From contig BCGN01000007.1 of NCBI GenBank assembly GCA_001599295.1, positions 322,433 through 386,432 on the forward strand: DNA of 64,000 bases, given 5' to 3'. Position numbers and translations under genes: made by a program. Of the stretch, positions 42,801-50,561 are shown piece after piece (within the stretch, counting starts at the first letter, position 1; each line of letters opens with the position of its first letter). This stretch comes from Sporopachydermia quercuum. Taxonomy: Eukaryota > Ascomycota > Sporopachydermiomycetes > Sporopachydermiales > Sporopachydermiaceae. The notes under the pieces are model-generated. The model was given only the letters and a program-made list of their open reading frames with translations. It was not told the DNA's origin and did not search any database.

Positions 42801-44195
42801 ACCCCCGCCAGTACTGGCGATAGCAGTACGGTAGCAGAAGGAACACCTGAATCCTCAGATTCAAACATGATGACTGTTCTGCTACTAGCAAAACAACTAA
42901 TGGCTGGTTCTGCTGAAAGCTCTGATAGTAGTATGATGAAATCTGCTTTGCGTTTAGTAGAAGATTTGAACATACAAGGCCGAGGATTGAGTGGTAAGTT
43001 TGGTACTAGAAATAAATATCGTAATGGTAGCGATCAAGAGAAAATCAGAGAAGATAATCGAGAAAGAAAGAAACGCTGGAGAGATTTGAATGCAGAGAAA
43101 AACAAGGATAATGACTTACGATCACGAGTTCAAAGGAGAGCGAACGTGATGTTTGGACCTGAGGAATCTGCTGCCAAGCGTCAATGGATTGAAAACGAAT
43201 TTTCTCGTAGAAGACAGAAACGATTGGCGAAAAATAACTTGATGGGTAGAAACTCTTCCAGTGGTATGGATGACAGCCTAATTGTAAGTGAGAGTAGTGG
43301 TAAACAGCGGATGATCAATATGGAGAAGATCATCACGCCAAACATGGTCAGTAACGGTGGTGATATCAGACAGGTATTATCTGCTAGGAAAGATTATAAA
43401 AAACCTTTCGCTGGATCATTACCTAGTAGTAGTAGTTCTGCTATGAATAATGGTGCTACGTCTATTACAGCAGCATCTAGCCATGGGCAAGGATTCGACT
43501 TGTCGTCTGTTGTTGCAAGATTATCCAAGGATGCTAATCTGGTCAAGGATTTGTCAGGATTGATAAAGGTGATTAATAATTCACATTCATTGCCAGGAGC
43601 CCTTGGTAGACAAAGCGATAAGCCTTCAACATTGATCACTCAGTTAGAGTCCTTATTGAGTCAATCTGAGAAGAGAAAAGCTCGCGAATTGAATAATGAT
43701 GGGAAGAATGACGATGAATCAAGAAAGAAAGTTCGTGTTGCTTCGTTTNCTATACCTCCTGTTCTTGTTCCTGGTGGCATGGTTTCTCCCTCTGTCAAAT
43801 TTCCTATGTATAAGAAGCCGGAGGATGATTCTAAAGAAGCTGAAATTGAAGGATCTGGTACACCTAAGAATGGTACTCCCAGTATTGATTCTGCCCAAGT
43901 GACCGTGAAGGCAGCATCTGACCAAACTCTTGCGAAAGGGGAGGAAGCTTCTAGCAACAGAGTTGAAGTCACTAATGAATCACCGGATACCATCAGTACA
44001 ACTAGCACGAATGACAGTACTCCGAAGACATCAAATGCCAAAGAAAAAGTTAATCCCGTTATGGCTAGCCAGTTCAGAGGTATTAGAAAGCCTACCTTCA
44101 ATGCTCCTGTTCCCAGAGTTAACCTGAAGCAGGCTAACAGTAAAGTAAGAGCTATGGGTTTTCCTCCTTCTTTATCTTCATTGATTCGCAATTGA
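39822..44195 (+). CDS. SPP41: SPP41-like nuclear protein (DUF3020 type)
   Basis: 1457 residues, close to S. cerevisiae Spp41 (1435). The diagnostic conserved block at about 1070-1135 reads RERKKRWRDLNAEKNKDNDL, then RSRVQRRANVMFG and AAKRQWIENEFSRRRQKRLAK. The N-terminal third is acidic and Gln/Asn-rich. A Pro-Lys tract (PKPPKPPKPPKAPKPPKEPK) lies at about 575-605, followed by further basic KPRKKK clusters. Spp41 was identified as a negative regulator of the splicing genes PRP3 and PRP4 in S. cerevisiae (known); the biochemical role is unclear. The rest is low in complexity and poorly conserved, so the call rests on the block, length and layout. It starts at the first ATG. Confidence 0.8.
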   Translation: MASDAGDEPEGQSSALNDLDELQLEDAVNAAMEAAVAAMEQDDAANDTTTSNQHDTDELFRTAFPSQDMLVAVAQSHVDMQEHEQTRVEEQQXEKELEAAHEHEIDDMKSSEHTNNIERDLHQLERNRSHSPVPAEDDTEQPQPLQAAHVAIETATRAGSTDTPIANGEEESKDVEMKQPDEMELALQSLDNFDFNNLNMNDLQIQPNLLNAMQSLVTQSLDEMHPDGTESQKEGQSESKIVEPSPAAGGNEGEKSSGRSTEPVNQVPNSEHESPNCIEIPKPESILSEESGGNAAPPEKEKDNVDSTNEKPIDVNDFQLALPSAEELEEQMKNLPISLDALGDLGASMTQSLAQLSESMNEYQSTAVDRSKGIDDNNADTSGIETADSANEDDNGASDDLSAFDSTLLSKVVQNMMKSLHPEGEDEAEAAHQLGDVNESIDTSISNDVLDPTLILKNALALAMENPDDLIGNMQLPEEAFGVGESTAGEDKNETNATEKXEQEAALASLEQSSTLEAALSQFLQGDNQIDLDQHTGSSTSLLEALLHGEVGQNAKSKPKRIRKAQPRTPRAPRAPKKPKEPKAKKAKEPKPPKPPKPPKAPKPPKEPKIRKEKALPQPKDGLVAAGDEVAVDKSKEGTEEEIPKTSKPKTPRKPRKKKADKQEPKYDSEGXLIPSVSTGVDGKAGFTDTGGDDKNKGKDKDKSEAKKKEKVPRKPRKKKERAGNHDTSIVGIAANTPTINLNTSITPNTVPTDPKLAMIDAISVSKAFATAAPETHSLKQVHFSGSSTGGASANAGSTSSAPTRGTGLSIAETLALARPRRDYSSIQSLEAERARQDALKKDSDSFGRLMNRTGPNPRIAASLASAMKNLPSNSGIGSINSNEARTGGSSNNEPKMTFKNRFLNESAVEAGQLKYLTKPKTTKFVHHVPSNSGIKLQGNSKAGSDSDSNDSGTNHLALLAQQLYSSSADSLKKVSDGDINLPPADQNVSQSGTPASTGDSSTVAEGTPESSDSNMMTVLLLAKQLMAGSAESSDSSMMKSALRLVEDLNIQGRGLSGKFGTRNKYRNGSDQEKIREDNRERKKRWRDLNAEKNKDNDLRSRVQRRANVMFGPEESAAKRQWIENEFSRRRQKRLAKNNLMGRNSSSGMDDSLIVSESSGKQRMINMEKIITPNMVSNGGDIRQVLSARKDYKKPFAGSLPSSSSSAMNNGATSITAASSHGQGFDLSSVVARLSKDANLVKDLSGLIKVINNSHSLPGALGRQSDKPSTLITQLESLLSQSEKRKARELNNDGKNDDESRKKVRVASFXIPPVLVPGGMVSPSVKFPMYKKPEDDSKEAEIEGSGTPKNGTPSIDSAQVTVKAASDQTLAKGEEASSNRVEVTNESPDTISTTSTNDSTPKTSNAKEKVNPVMASQFRGIRKPTFNAPVPRVNLKQANSKVRAMGFPPSLSSLIRN

Positions 44196-44445
44196 GATAT
44201 CGATCATTGAGATTTTTTTGTTTCCAGCATTTTGAGGAGGAGCAGCTGCCGTTGTTCCTTAATTTCCTTACANCCAGAAAGTTCTTCTCTACCCAATTGT
44301 TGTGAATTGTATTCAATCTATTTATTATTATTATGTATATTAGCTATGTATTATAGATGTATCTTCAATGGATTAATTCCCAAGTATACTATTAATCAAC
44401 TTTGTAGATACACGGTTCTAAGACATTTAATATTGACCAACTAAG

Positions 44446-45417
44446 TCAATCGTATTTGAACACGTTCAAGTGGGATAATCTTTTTGCAAAACTTAGAACT
44501 TTCCTTGGAGCCTTCACAACGTCGATCAAAGAATCATAATCGCCTCTTGCCAGGAGAGATTTCAGATTATTCAATTGAAGTCTTATCATACTGGGAACTT
44601 CATATTTTTCGTTCCAATTTAGCTTTCTCATTACTTCAGATTGTAGATCAGACTGACTAGTCACAGACGCAGTGCTACCATAAAGATAAAAATGTCGATC
44701 CATTTTCATAGGTGTATAAAGAAGAGGAATNTGAATAGTGACAAGTGAGTCCTCGGATGATGTGGTTATTGAATCCAAGTTCAATTCAATCCATTGACTC
44801 AGAAAGTTGTCCACTACAAGAGGTGCAATTAGTTTTGGAGGCTTTTCTATTTCCTGTTCAATATCAGCATATCCAATATCATTTTCTTCAGGGCTCTTGT
44901 AATGTAGATTTAGAGTCTGCACATACTCATAAGACTCAAATTCGAAAACACCCCCAACTAAAGTATTAGGAAATACAGGAAATCTATCACTCTCTGCAAA
45001 NCGTGATCTTCTTGCAAGAGAAAAACACCTTTTCTTTGATGCCATGTCAGTGCATATAGGAGCAACCCAGGATATCATCGAACTAATTGGTGACGAAAAA
45101 GAGTATTTACACGAACCATATGTTTGTTTACTGATTACCTCTCCGGCCTCACAAACGACCAAGTTGGTTTCTATGACAGGGGAGAGAATGTTTTCTAGTT
45201 CCAAAGTCCTATTTGTTATCCATTTTTTTTGCATGTTTTTCAGTACAGCTTCTATTCGAATCCCCGAATACAAGAACTGCGAGGTGCCAGATGGCTCACA
45301 TATCCTATTTTGCGAAACCGGAGCTCGCAATGCTTCAATTCTTTTACCATCTGCCAGTTGAGAATACAGAATCCATGATATCAAAAAACTTGTAGGACCA
45401 AAGGTAAACAGTACCAT
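44446..45417 (-). CDS. Predicted N-terminal membrane-anchored protein (unassigned)
   Basis: 323 residues from the first in-frame ATG. The frame is open back to a TTG at 45468, just after a TGA, and that stretch is also hydrophobic. The N-terminus MVLFTFGPTSFLISWILYSQ is a signal-anchor-like hydrophobic segment. The remainder is soluble-looking, with several Cys (ICEP, VVCEAGE, SCKYSF, PICTDM) that suggest an oxidising lumen. The C-terminal part has NNLKSLLARGDYDSLIDVVKAPRK. I do not recognise the family; an ER or vacuolar protein is possible. It is convergent with SPP41 (gap 250 bases). Confidence 0.6.
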   Translation of the reverse strand: MVLFTFGPTSFLISWILYSQLADGKRIEALRAPVSQNRICEPSGTSQFLYSGIRIEAVLKNMQKKWITNRTLELENILSPVIETNLVVCEAGEVISKQTYGSCKYSFSSPISSMISWVAPICTDMASKKRCFSLARRSXFAESDRFPVFPNTLVGGVFEFESYEYVQTLNLHYKSPEENDIGYADIEQEIEKPPKLIAPLVVDNFLSQWIELNLDSITTSSEDSLVTIXIPLLYTPMKMDRHFYLYGSTASVTSQSDLQSEVMRKLNWNEKYEVPSMIRLQLNNLKSLLARGDYDSLIDVVKAPRKVLSFAKRLSHLNVFKYD

Positions 45418-46090
45418 TGCGACAGCATACAGCGCTACGATGTAGATAGACCCACAAGGGAGAGTCAATGATCAGATCATAAGGCTGAGTAAAAGCAATC
45501 AATATAGTATAGGACATACAACTGAGAAAAGTTCAAACGTTTGCTTAGCAAATATCGGATATTTCTATGGTAGCTAATAAAAGCTTCTTTCTAGCCTAAC
45601 ACATTTTCTTTTGATGGCGATAATTAAAGGCAACCAAAGAACAACAATCGTATTTTGCTATAAACAATCAGGAACCAAAATAAGATTCTGTGGTAGTTAT
45701 ACGAAGCTATCACACGGGCTCTAAAGACATCCACAAAGCTGTTCACTTTGTGATTTGACTGTATTTAGATTCATAAAATAATCTATACTGTTACTTCCTC
45801 TAAACACTGTGGGAGCTAAATGAGCCAAGTAGTCGATGATACAAAAGCAATTGATAATAATCAGTCACATGACATAATCTGGGGAAGCTTCATTTCTCAT
45901 CATCTCATCATCTCATCGAACACCTTCCTCATTATTTGCACGTGATAGTAGAAGTATATAAAGCCCCCAAAATCTCATACAGTTTAGAATAAAGTCCCTG
46001 TGGCAAACTTTAAAAGCATAACTCAATTAATAAAAAGGGTAATTCCTCAGCCACAAATTAGGTAATGTTGGAAAAAAGTAAATGATGACA

Positions 46091-46106
46091 GATCACGTGT
46101 GATCAC
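46091..46106. promoter_or_regulatory. E-box fused to palindrome (GATCACGTGTGATCAC)
   Basis: CACGTG at 46094-46099 overlaps GTGATCAC. A second CACGTG lies at 45939-45944. Both are in the divergent upstream region of PRX1. Factor binding is inferred from the motif. Confidence 0.4.
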
Positions 46107-46831
46107 ATCAAATTGTGGATGTTAAGTGAAATTTCACCAGATAGGATGAGTAATGTGGAAAATCGTCAATGAGGATAACGCAACAAAGGGAAAGTGTGGC
46201 AGCAATTNAACGTAAATAGGTAACTTGTTAGAAGTTATAGCGATAGCGAAGAACGCTAAAATTATTAATTGCTTTGCATCGAAGTAGAAAGAATATACAA
46301 GAAGACTATCTTTAGATCAGGTGAACAAGATGTCATTGAGACTTCCTTCGTGTCTCAAATACAATTAAAACATTTAGCTTTTAAAACATNATGTTCACAT
46401 AAATCAATTGTGGAATCAATTGTGGCCAAACTGAAAAACCTCGTGCAAATGGCACGGTTGGATGAAGGTTTGTGGCGCACAATCATGCCCTTACCGTAAT
46501 TTCTATTCCACTCAATTACTGCAATATAATACTAAGACTTGTAAACCATTCTTACTTGGAGCAATAGAAAAATCAACTGAATCAATCATTCAAGCTTTTA
46601 TCAGTAAATGTATCTTATTATCATCGAAGATAGTCAACAGTAAATGAAAACTCCGAATTACCGATTTTGAAATCAATTAAGTTACGCACCATAGTACGAA
46701 AGAATAGACAAATCATGGTAACATCTGGTAAATAGGAGATGGCGCATGATTTTCGACAGGTAAAGTTAAATTGAGGGTGTGGCTTTTTTTCCACCAGTTT
46801 AGTTCGCACGAATTGGAGATTAACTTTGGGA

Positions 46832-46840
46832 TATATAAAG
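46832..46840 (+). promoter_or_regulatory. TATA box of PRX1 (TATATAAAG)
   Basis: Matches TATAWAW and lies 166 bases upstream of the PRX1 ATG, a normal yeast distance. A TATA-containing promoter fits a stress-inducible antioxidant gene. Confidence 0.6.
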
Positions 46841-46997
46841 GATGGAAGATCCTGTTTTACTGTTCTTTCGTTTGGTTTCTGCGCTGGAATACACTATTTA
46901 TTATTTTCAATTGTATTTTAGTTAGTAGCTAAGGAAGTTTCTTACTGGACAAGATTTATTCACTAGTGTTTCTTGAGTAATAAACAAATTAACAATA

Positions 46998-47684
46998 ATG
47001 TCTTCTCTTCCACCACCCCCGGCTGGAACCTTGAGAATTGGTTCCACCGCTCCTGACTTTGAAGCTGACACTTCAAATGGTCCTATCAAGTTCCACGACT
47101 ATATTGGAGATAGTTGGGCTATCTTGTTTTCCCACCCTGATGATTTCACTCCCGTCTGTACTACTGAGTTGGGTGCTTTCGCCAAGTTGGAACCCGAATT
47201 TGCTAAGAGAAATGTCAAGTTGATTGGTCTCTCTGCCAACGGTCCTGAATCTCACAAGGCTTGGATCAAGGACATTGATGAAATCACTGGATCTAAGTTG
47301 ACTTTCCCCATCATTGCTGATCCTGAAAGAAAGATCGCTTACAAGTACGATATGATTGATTATCAAGATGCTACCAATGTTGACGACAAGGGAGTTCAAT
47401 TCACCATTAGATCTGTCTTTATTATCGACCCCAAGAAGACCATCAGATTAATCTTGTCGTACCCTGCTTCTACTGGTAGAAACACCGCTGAAGTTTTGAG
47501 AGTCGTTGACTCTCTTCAACTCGGTGACAAGAACAGAATCACTACTCCTATCAACTGGGTTCCTGGTGATGACGTCATTGTCCATCCTTCCGTTTCTAAC
47601 GATGAAGCTAAGACTCTTTTCCCTAAGTTTAGAGTCATCAAGCCTTATCTTAGATTGACTCCTTTGGAAGTCCCCAAGAACTAA
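46998..47684 (+). CDS. PRX1: PRX1, 1-Cys (Prx6-class) peroxiredoxin
   Basis: 228 residues. The peroxidatic Cys54 lies in HPDDFTPVCTTE, the Prx6-class active site, with the catalytic Arg in IRSVFIIDP. I see no other cysteine in the protein, so it is a strict 1-Cys enzyme that needs an external thiol for recycling. The C-terminal Prx6-type domain (INWVPGDDVIV, then LRLTPLEVPKN) is complete. S. cerevisiae Prx1 has 261 residues with a mitochondrial presequence; here the start MSSLPPPPAG offers no such presequence, so a cytosolic location or cryptic targeting must be considered. Codon bias is strong (TCC, ACC, AAG), implying high expression. A TATA box lies upstream. Confidence 0.95.
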   Translation: MSSLPPPPAGTLRIGSTAPDFEADTSNGPIKFHDYIGDSWAILFSHPDDFTPVCTTELGAFAKLEPEFAKRNVKLIGLSANGPESHKAWIKDIDEITGSKLTFPIIADPERKIAYKYDMIDYQDATNVDDKGVQFTIRSVFIIDPKKTIRLILSYPASTGRNTAEVLRVVDSLQLGDKNRITTPINWVPGDDVIVHPSVSNDEAKTLFPKFRVIKPYLRLTPLEVPKN

Positions 47685-48401
47685 AGTTTCTAACCTGTTG
47701 ATGTTTTAATGATTCAATTCATCTAGTGGCTACGGCTTCTTAGTCTGTAACAAAATACACAAATACTATAATATATATATCGTAAGTTCCAAAAACTTTC
47801 CCTCACATTTTTTACTGTTTGTATCGTTTTTCTCAGCATCTTTCTTTAATCGCACATGATCTCTATTTACCTATCAGTTTCTTTCGATCTGAGCAGATTA
47901 TGTTATCGAAAAACAATTGAATCTTTCTGAAAACTTTATCTTTTGACAGCCCCGTATTCTTATTCTCCTTTTTAAAATTAATATCACGTAATCATCAAAT
48001 AATCCTTATCCTGCTCTCAACAAGACACACACAACCACCAATTATGGGGTCTTCTTATTGAGCTCAATTTACTTCCGAAACGAATCTCCGGGATGCATTT
48101 TCAAACGTAATAACCGAATTGATCCAATTACAATTAATCACGGAATTGTTCTTTTTGTAGTATTAGATGGCAATTGTACATAGTAGTAGTCAATTTGTTA
48201 GTTGATCTACCAGCTCCTTTCAATGCAATTGTCACAATCAGACAAGGCAAAACTTCAATTACGATAATCTTATAGTTTGGTTGAAAACTCTACAATCTAT
48301 TAATTTTTGATCTTATCAACTCTCCTCAATAACTATTTGAGCAGCTTTACGGTCTATCCGTTGCCTATTTACCACAGCTTTGTAACTTCTCCCTATCCAC
48401 A
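47685..48401. other. Spacer PRX1 to TBC gene
   Basis: 717 bases. Just after PRX1 there is a TATATATAT run (47770-47778) suited to 3'-end formation. The rest is the TBC gene promoter without a clear motif. Confidence 0.4.
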
Positions 48402-50066
48402 ATGCAGTCAGTTCCTCCCTTACCAGTTCGAAGAGTAGCTGTCGAAGAACTAATGAACCGTCGGCTTTCAGGCAGAAACAGAAAGTATTCTGACGCTTCC
48501 TCTTTCCGTTCTTACTCGAAAACAGCTAAACCATTCTTGAATTCAATCCAGTATCAAAGCTCATTGAAAAACTTAGAATTCAGAAATCATATCCTAGAAA
48601 CACGTGAAGCATCTATCAGCGAAGAAGCAAGAAAAAATGACTCTGAACTAGTATCAGATTTCAACCATTTGAAATTAGAGAAAATGAAATATTCTGGGGA
48701 TTTCCCTCTTGCAGTTGATGATGGCAATGGTAAACATGAAGATGTAATTGATTGGGACTATTGGTCAGCTATGATGTATGACTATTCGGCATTGATAAAA
48801 GTGTCGCCAGCTGAAGTAGAGTCGGGTGTTTTCTCAGGTGTTCCTGAGGTCTGTAGAAGATTTCTTTGGCTGAAATTTCTAGAATCTAAAGTCACAACCT
48901 ACGAAGAAAAATTCAATGAATTGATTAGCAATAGAGACTCCTTAGCTGAAGAAGAGCGGATTAACAGAATAAGAAGAGATATTGACAAGGTCTTGGAGAT
49001 AACTCAATGGCAAGCCGTTGGAGAGTCTGATTTTGATAGAGAAACTATTCTGAACATTGTGCTTAGTTTTTATAGTTATATCGGTAACATTCAAGGGTAT
49101 ACCTCCTCAGCATTGTTCATTGTGATTCCATTCTCAATTGTTTTATCTCCCAGTGAAGTATTTTCAACTTTGGTCTGTCTACGAGATTATCCTATATTCC
49201 ATGATGCTTTAATAGCTAGACCTAAATCAGAATCTGCTGACGGTGCGAACATCAGCACTTTCGAATTACTCAAGTTCCAAGTTTCGCGCGTGCTAGAAGA
49301 TTCATATACAGATATTTTCTCAGTCATTACCTCTCAGGGCATATCGCCATCGCTATTTCTTTCTTTGCCTCTAACTACGTTTTTTGGAGCCTTGATTCCT
49401 TTATCTTCAGTGTTGAGAGTCTTTGATCTGGTGATATTCCTAGGTCCCTCTTCTTTAATAAGAGTGATCACTGCTGTATTGCATAGAAATCATAAGCAAA
49501 TCATATCCATTTCCAAACAAGGAAACGAGAACGAAACATCAGTTAGAGCATTGACTAAATTTTTGAGGTTTTCTCTGTTTGAGTACTATAAGAATGACGG
49601 TGAATTCAGAGAGGATGATTTACTGCTTGATGCCATTGTCATTGAAACCTTTCCTATCGTATTGGAGAGGTACGAGCAAGAATATAAATGGCTTGTTACA
49701 TCAGGCAAAAGTTCTAATTCTGATTTAACCCGGGAACTCGAAACTCAGAAACGCATTATGGCTGAAATTGCTGCTGCGGGAAAAGAAATCGAGGACATTT
49801 CCAAAGAACAGGAGAGGATGAAAACTGATATCGAATCAGATAAAGAAATGATTGAGAAGCTGAAAAAAGAAAAAAGAGAGCTTTTAACAGAAATGGATAG
49901 ATTGAAGTTTGAAATTAGTGAATTAGATATGGAGGAAGAGATTAAGAATGCCAACGAGAGAAACGACCAGATTAAAGAGATGAATATCGATTTACAGCAT
50001 CAAATTGATTTGGTGAATGCGGATATTGAAGAAGTTAAAGGAAAGCTAGCTGAGGCTAGAAATTGA
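48402..50066 (+). CDS. TBC-domain protein with C-terminal coiled coil (Gyp5/Gyl1-like, arginine finger missing)
   Basis: 554 residues. A TBC (Rab-GAP) domain spans about 145-385, from GVFSGVPEVCRRFLWLKFL to FDLVIFLGPSSLIRVITAV. A long coiled coil fills about 440-554 (KEIEDISKEQERMKTDIESD and onward). In the IxxDxxR finger motif the sequence is IRRDIDK, so the catalytic Arg is Lys196. The glutamine finger is kept (Gln231 in GNIQGY), though the usual YCQGM context is lost. By this pattern the protein may bind Rabs or other TBC proteins rather than act as an efficient GAP. TBC plus coiled coil resembles Gyp5/Gyl1 of exocytosis, but orthology is unproven. Confidence 0.75.
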   Translation: MQSVPPLPVRRVAVEELMNRRLSGRNRKYSDASSFRSYSKTAKPFLNSIQYQSSLKNLEFRNHILETREASISEEARKNDSELVSDFNHLKLEKMKYSGDFPLAVDDGNGKHEDVIDWDYWSAMMYDYSALIKVSPAEVESGVFSGVPEVCRRFLWLKFLESKVTTYEEKFNELISNRDSLAEEERINRIRRDIDKVLEITQWQAVGESDFDRETILNIVLSFYSYIGNIQGYTSSALFIVIPFSIVLSPSEVFSTLVCLRDYPIFHDALIARPKSESADGANISTFELLKFQVSRVLEDSYTDIFSVITSQGISPSLFLSLPLTTFFGALIPLSSVLRVFDLVIFLGPSSLIRVITAVLHRNHKQIISISKQGNENETSVRALTKFLRFSLFEYYKNDGEFREDDLLLDAIVIETFPIVLERYEQEYKWLVTSGKSSNSDLTRELETQKRIMAEIAAAGKEIEDISKEQERMKTDIESDKEMIEKLKKEKRELLTEMDRLKFEISELDMEEEIKNANERNDQIKEMNIDLQHQIDLVNADIEEVKGKLAEARN

Positions 50067-50561
50067 GCATTGGGTGTTTGAAATGACTGTTAGTAACGTT
50101 GTTGTGACTGATATGATTTATACCTGTATATTTGTATATATGTATGAGATATACTATTTGTTAAGACTGTTAGACAATTCTTTACTATATTGTTTAATAC
50201 AGCAAGCAGGATATTTTATAGTAACGATAGTACAGTTAGTTTTCGCTCGAATATTGATAAATGAATTTATATATGAACAATATGACTGTAGAAAGAAGAA
50301 CATATAGAGCTGGGAGTGAGAAATTATGCTCGACAGTTTGTTTATTAATCACAACTATCTACCATCAACCAAATCATTCAATATAAGATATACTTTATAA
50401 TATCATTTAGCTATCTATCATCAATGCTCTAGCCTATAAGGTATACAATCATCATAAGCCTCTTCCCTCAAAATATTAGTCTCCATGATCTTATTTCAGG
50501 ACTCATTCTGTCACTAATTTCCCATTTCACTTTCTAAATTGAATTCCTCCCATTCAACTGC
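50067..50561. other. Convergent spacer TBC gene/LRR gene
   Basis: 495 bases, AT-rich, with 3'-end signals for both genes. A hydrophobic 77-codon frame at 50074 is composition-driven and not supported. Confidence 0.4.

Larger units (their letters stand above)
45418..46997. other. Divergent promoter region, unknown membrane protein/PRX1
   Basis: 1.6 kb with two CACGTG sites (45939-45944 and 46094-46099) and a TATA box before PRX1. Open frames at 46269-46647 lack protein-like composition and are not annotated. Confidence 0.45.

Noticed and set aside
45418-45468. TTG as start codon for the unknown membrane protein
   Set aside because: Non-ATG starts are rare in yeasts and the first ATG at 45417 still leaves a complete hydrophobic anchor.
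46269-46647. Two overlapping plus-strand frames of 61-76 codons upstream of PRX1
   Set aside because: The reading lacks domain-like patterns and lies in the divergent promoter region.
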